From Prevotella brunnea (GTDB lineage Bacteria; Bacteroidota; Bacteroidia; Bacteroidales; Bacteroidaceae), in the NCBI RefSeq assembly GCF_008016795.1, contig NZ_SDIK01000022.1, positions 1 through 64,000 on the forward strand: a stretch of 64,000 bases of DNA, in the 5' to 3' direction. Positions 62,506 through 64,000 of this stretch are shown here, one piece after another. A model generated the notes under the pieces. It did not search any database, was not told where the DNA came from, and worked only from the letters and a program-made list of their open reading frames with translations. Within the stretch, counting starts at the first letter, position 1; every line of letters starts with the position of its first letter. A program made the translations under genes and the position numbers.

Positions 62506-64000
62506 TTAGTCGTTTAGTTTCTTAAATGCTTCCGGAAGATACCTGATGATGTCGCCTGCCACAAGGCTTTCCTTTCCAAGTTCCTTCGCAGCCAAGTCGC
62601 CTGCCAATCCGTGTAGAAACATTCCCACTGCACAGGCGTTGGCATGCTTGTAGCCACGTGCCAACAGTCCGGTGATGATGCCCGTGAGCACGTCGCCACT
62701 GCCGGCTGTTGCCATGCCGCTATTCCCGGTTGAGTTGAATATTACGTTGCCATTTGGCAGACAGAGCGCGCTGCGATGCCCTTTCAACAGGATGAAAGCG
62801 TGAATGCCCTGCGCCATGTTCCGGGCTTGTTGCAGACGTTCGTAGTCGCAATTGGCGGGAACACTGCTGATTCGGTCGAATTCCAGTGGGTGTGGTGTCA
62901 TGATGATGTTTCTTGGCAATTGTTGCATCCATGCTCTGTGGCTTGCCAAAATGTTCAAGGCGTCGGCATCTGCCACCACGGGGCATTGCGCCCGTCGTAT
63001 TTGTGAAATCATCGCTATGGCGGTGTTCTCCATCTGTCCCAAGCCGGGACCTATTCCCAAGGCATCGAAATCTTCAGTATCGACAGCCTCCGAGAAGGCA
63101 GTTTCCTCATGATCCATCTGCATCACTGCTTCCGGCACTGAGATTTGCATGATGTCGTAATTCTTTTTCGGTGTGTGAACCGTAACCTTGCCCACTCCGG
63201 CTCTCAGGCAGGCTTTGGTTGCCAAGATGGAAGCTCCTGCCATACCGTAGCATCCGGCTATGATGAGCGCGTTGCCCATCTGTCCTTTGTGCGCAAAATC
63301 GTTGCGATGAAGCAGGAGAGGACGGATGTCTTTTTCCTCCAATAGTGTAAATTGGCACTCGGTTTTATCTATGAAGTTCCGATCCAGGCGAATGTCGAGT
63401 ATTTTTATCCTACCCAAATAGGCTTGTGCGTCGCTAAAGAAGAAAGAAAGTTTCTTTTGATGGAGTGTCAGCGTGAGGTCGGCTCGAATGATGTTTGCGG
63501 TAACGTTTAGTGAATTGTCTTCAGGCATGAGCCCGGAAGGGATGTCTATGCTCACGACTTTTGCCGGACTTTGGTTGATGTATTTCACGAGCGATGCGAA
63601 ACCACCTGCCAATGGCTTTGAGATGCCAGTTCCGAACAAACCATCGATGACCAAAGTGTCGGCAGTTAGTTCAGGTGGGTCGAAAGTGGTTGTTACTTCA
63701 GTGAAGTCCTTGAAATGTTTGATCTCTACGAGGCGTTGTTTGTTGATGGCACAATCTTCGGAAAGCTTGTCCGAGATGTTGAAGAGAACAACTTTCGGTT
63801 TGTAGCCTTCCGTCAATAACAAACGAGCCATTGCCAATGCATCCCCACCATTGTTGCCCGGCCCGGCAAAAACGACAATTGGCGTGTTGGTGTTCCATTC
63901 TTCCATGATGGCATGGGTCATTGCTTTGGCGGCACGCTCCATGATATCTACCGAACGAATGGGCTCGTGTTCAATTGTATATTTGTCAAGCTCGCGTAAC
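62506..64000 (-). CDS. nnr: Bifunctional NAD(P)HX epimerase / dehydratase (5' end beyond window)
   Basis: Partial: the frame stays open to the right edge. The last bases of the window encode RELDKYTIEHEPIRSVDIMERAAKAM in frame, the usual start region of the epimerase domain, so an internal ATG at 63942 is not the true start and only a few residues are missing. Epimerase domain: FAGPGNNGGDALAMARLL, IDGLFGTGISKPL, VSIDIPSGL. Dehydratase domain: KGQMGNALIIAGCYGMAGA, IGPGLG, TPHPLEFDR and NSTGNSGMATAGSGDVLTGIITGLL. Repairs hydrated NAD(P)H. Neighbouring genes upstream are outside the window. Confidence 0.93.
   Translation of the reverse strand, partial: LRELDKYTIEHEPIRSVDIMERAAKAMTHAIMEEWNTNTPIVVFAGPGNNGGDALAMARLLLTEGYKPKVVLFNISDKLSEDCAINKQRLVEIKHFKDFTEVTTTFDPPELTADTLVIDGLFGTGISKPLAGGFASLVKYINQSPAKVVSIDIPSGLMPEDNSLNVTANIIRADLTLTLHQKKLSFFFSDAQAYLGRIKILDIRLDRNFIDKTECQFTLLEEKDIRPLLLHRNDFAHKGQMGNALIIAGCYGMAGASILATKACLRAGVGKVTVHTPKKNYDIMQISVPEAVMQMDHEETAFSEAVDTEDFDALGIGPGLGQMENTAIAMISQIRRAQCPVVADADALNILASHRAWMQQLPRNIIMTPHPLEFDRISSVPANCDYERLQQARNMAQGIHAFILLKGHRSALCLPNGNVIFNSTGNSGMATAGSGDVLTGIITGLLARGYKHANACAVGMFLHGLAGDLAAKELGKESLVAGDIIRYLPEAFKKLND

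Overview
The window is chromosomal DNA from a member of the Bacteroidota, most likely order Bacteroidales and close to Prevotella. Four things point there. The gene order rpsU-xerC-hpf-tRNAs-tuf-trnW-secE-nusG-rplKAJL-rpoBC is typical of the group. Many genes have promoters of the Bacteroidota form TTTG/TTG-N20-TAnnTTTG on both strands. Most start codons are preceded by A-rich leaders rather than Shine-Dalgarno sequences. The accessory genes (fimbrillin-like lipoprotein, tricorn-like protease, R-type malate dehydrogenase, calycin-like secreted protein) are also Bacteroidales families. No rRNA, CRISPR array, prophage or intact insertion sequence is visible.

Layout. 1-350 holds degenerate inverted and direct repeats that look like a mobile-element relic. 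354-1406 is a cassette of three small membrane proteins (CD225/dispanin, DUF2752, TM2). 1617-3087 is rpsU-xerC-hpf. 3184-16316 is a long information-processing unit: four tRNAs, tuf, tRNA-Trp, secE, nusG, rplK, rplA, rplJ, rplL, rpoB and rpoC, with an attenuator-like hairpin between rplL and rpoB and a strong terminator after rpoC. 16725-17048 is a DUF3467 gene. 17833-35720 is the fused str, S10, spc and alpha ribosomal clusters, rpsL to rplQ. It includes secY, infA, rpmJ and rpoA, but map is absent from its usual place between secY and infA.

From 36 kb on, the genes are accessory or metabolic and lie on both strands: a glycine-zipper/EF-hand lipoprotein; a fimbrillin-like lipoprotein preceded by a previously unlisted 57-residue small protein; a tricorn-type protease and an M24 Xaa-Pro aminopeptidase; malate dehydrogenase; an RlpA-like protein; NADP-type glutamate dehydrogenase; an RDD protein divergent from a SpoIIM/membrane protein/DUF4129/DUF4350/MoxR/DUF58 operon; two small secreted proteins; a CE2-like SGNH esterase divergent from a membrane-anchored MutS-like ATPase; class II fructose-bisphosphate aldolase; and the 3' part of the NAD(P)HX epimerase/dehydratase gene, cut by the right edge.

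The least explained structure lies between the genes. One family of 17-nt dyads repeated every 22 bp occurs at five intergenic sites. Two of these copies, 18 kb apart, are colinear over about 180 bp. A second family with a 21-22 bp period occurs at two more sites. Other points of interest are an internal insertion of about 50 residues in ribosomal protein L23, the missing map gene, zinc-ligand-free S4, S14 and L36, and several intercistronic hairpins in the ribosomal clusters that could be regulatory.
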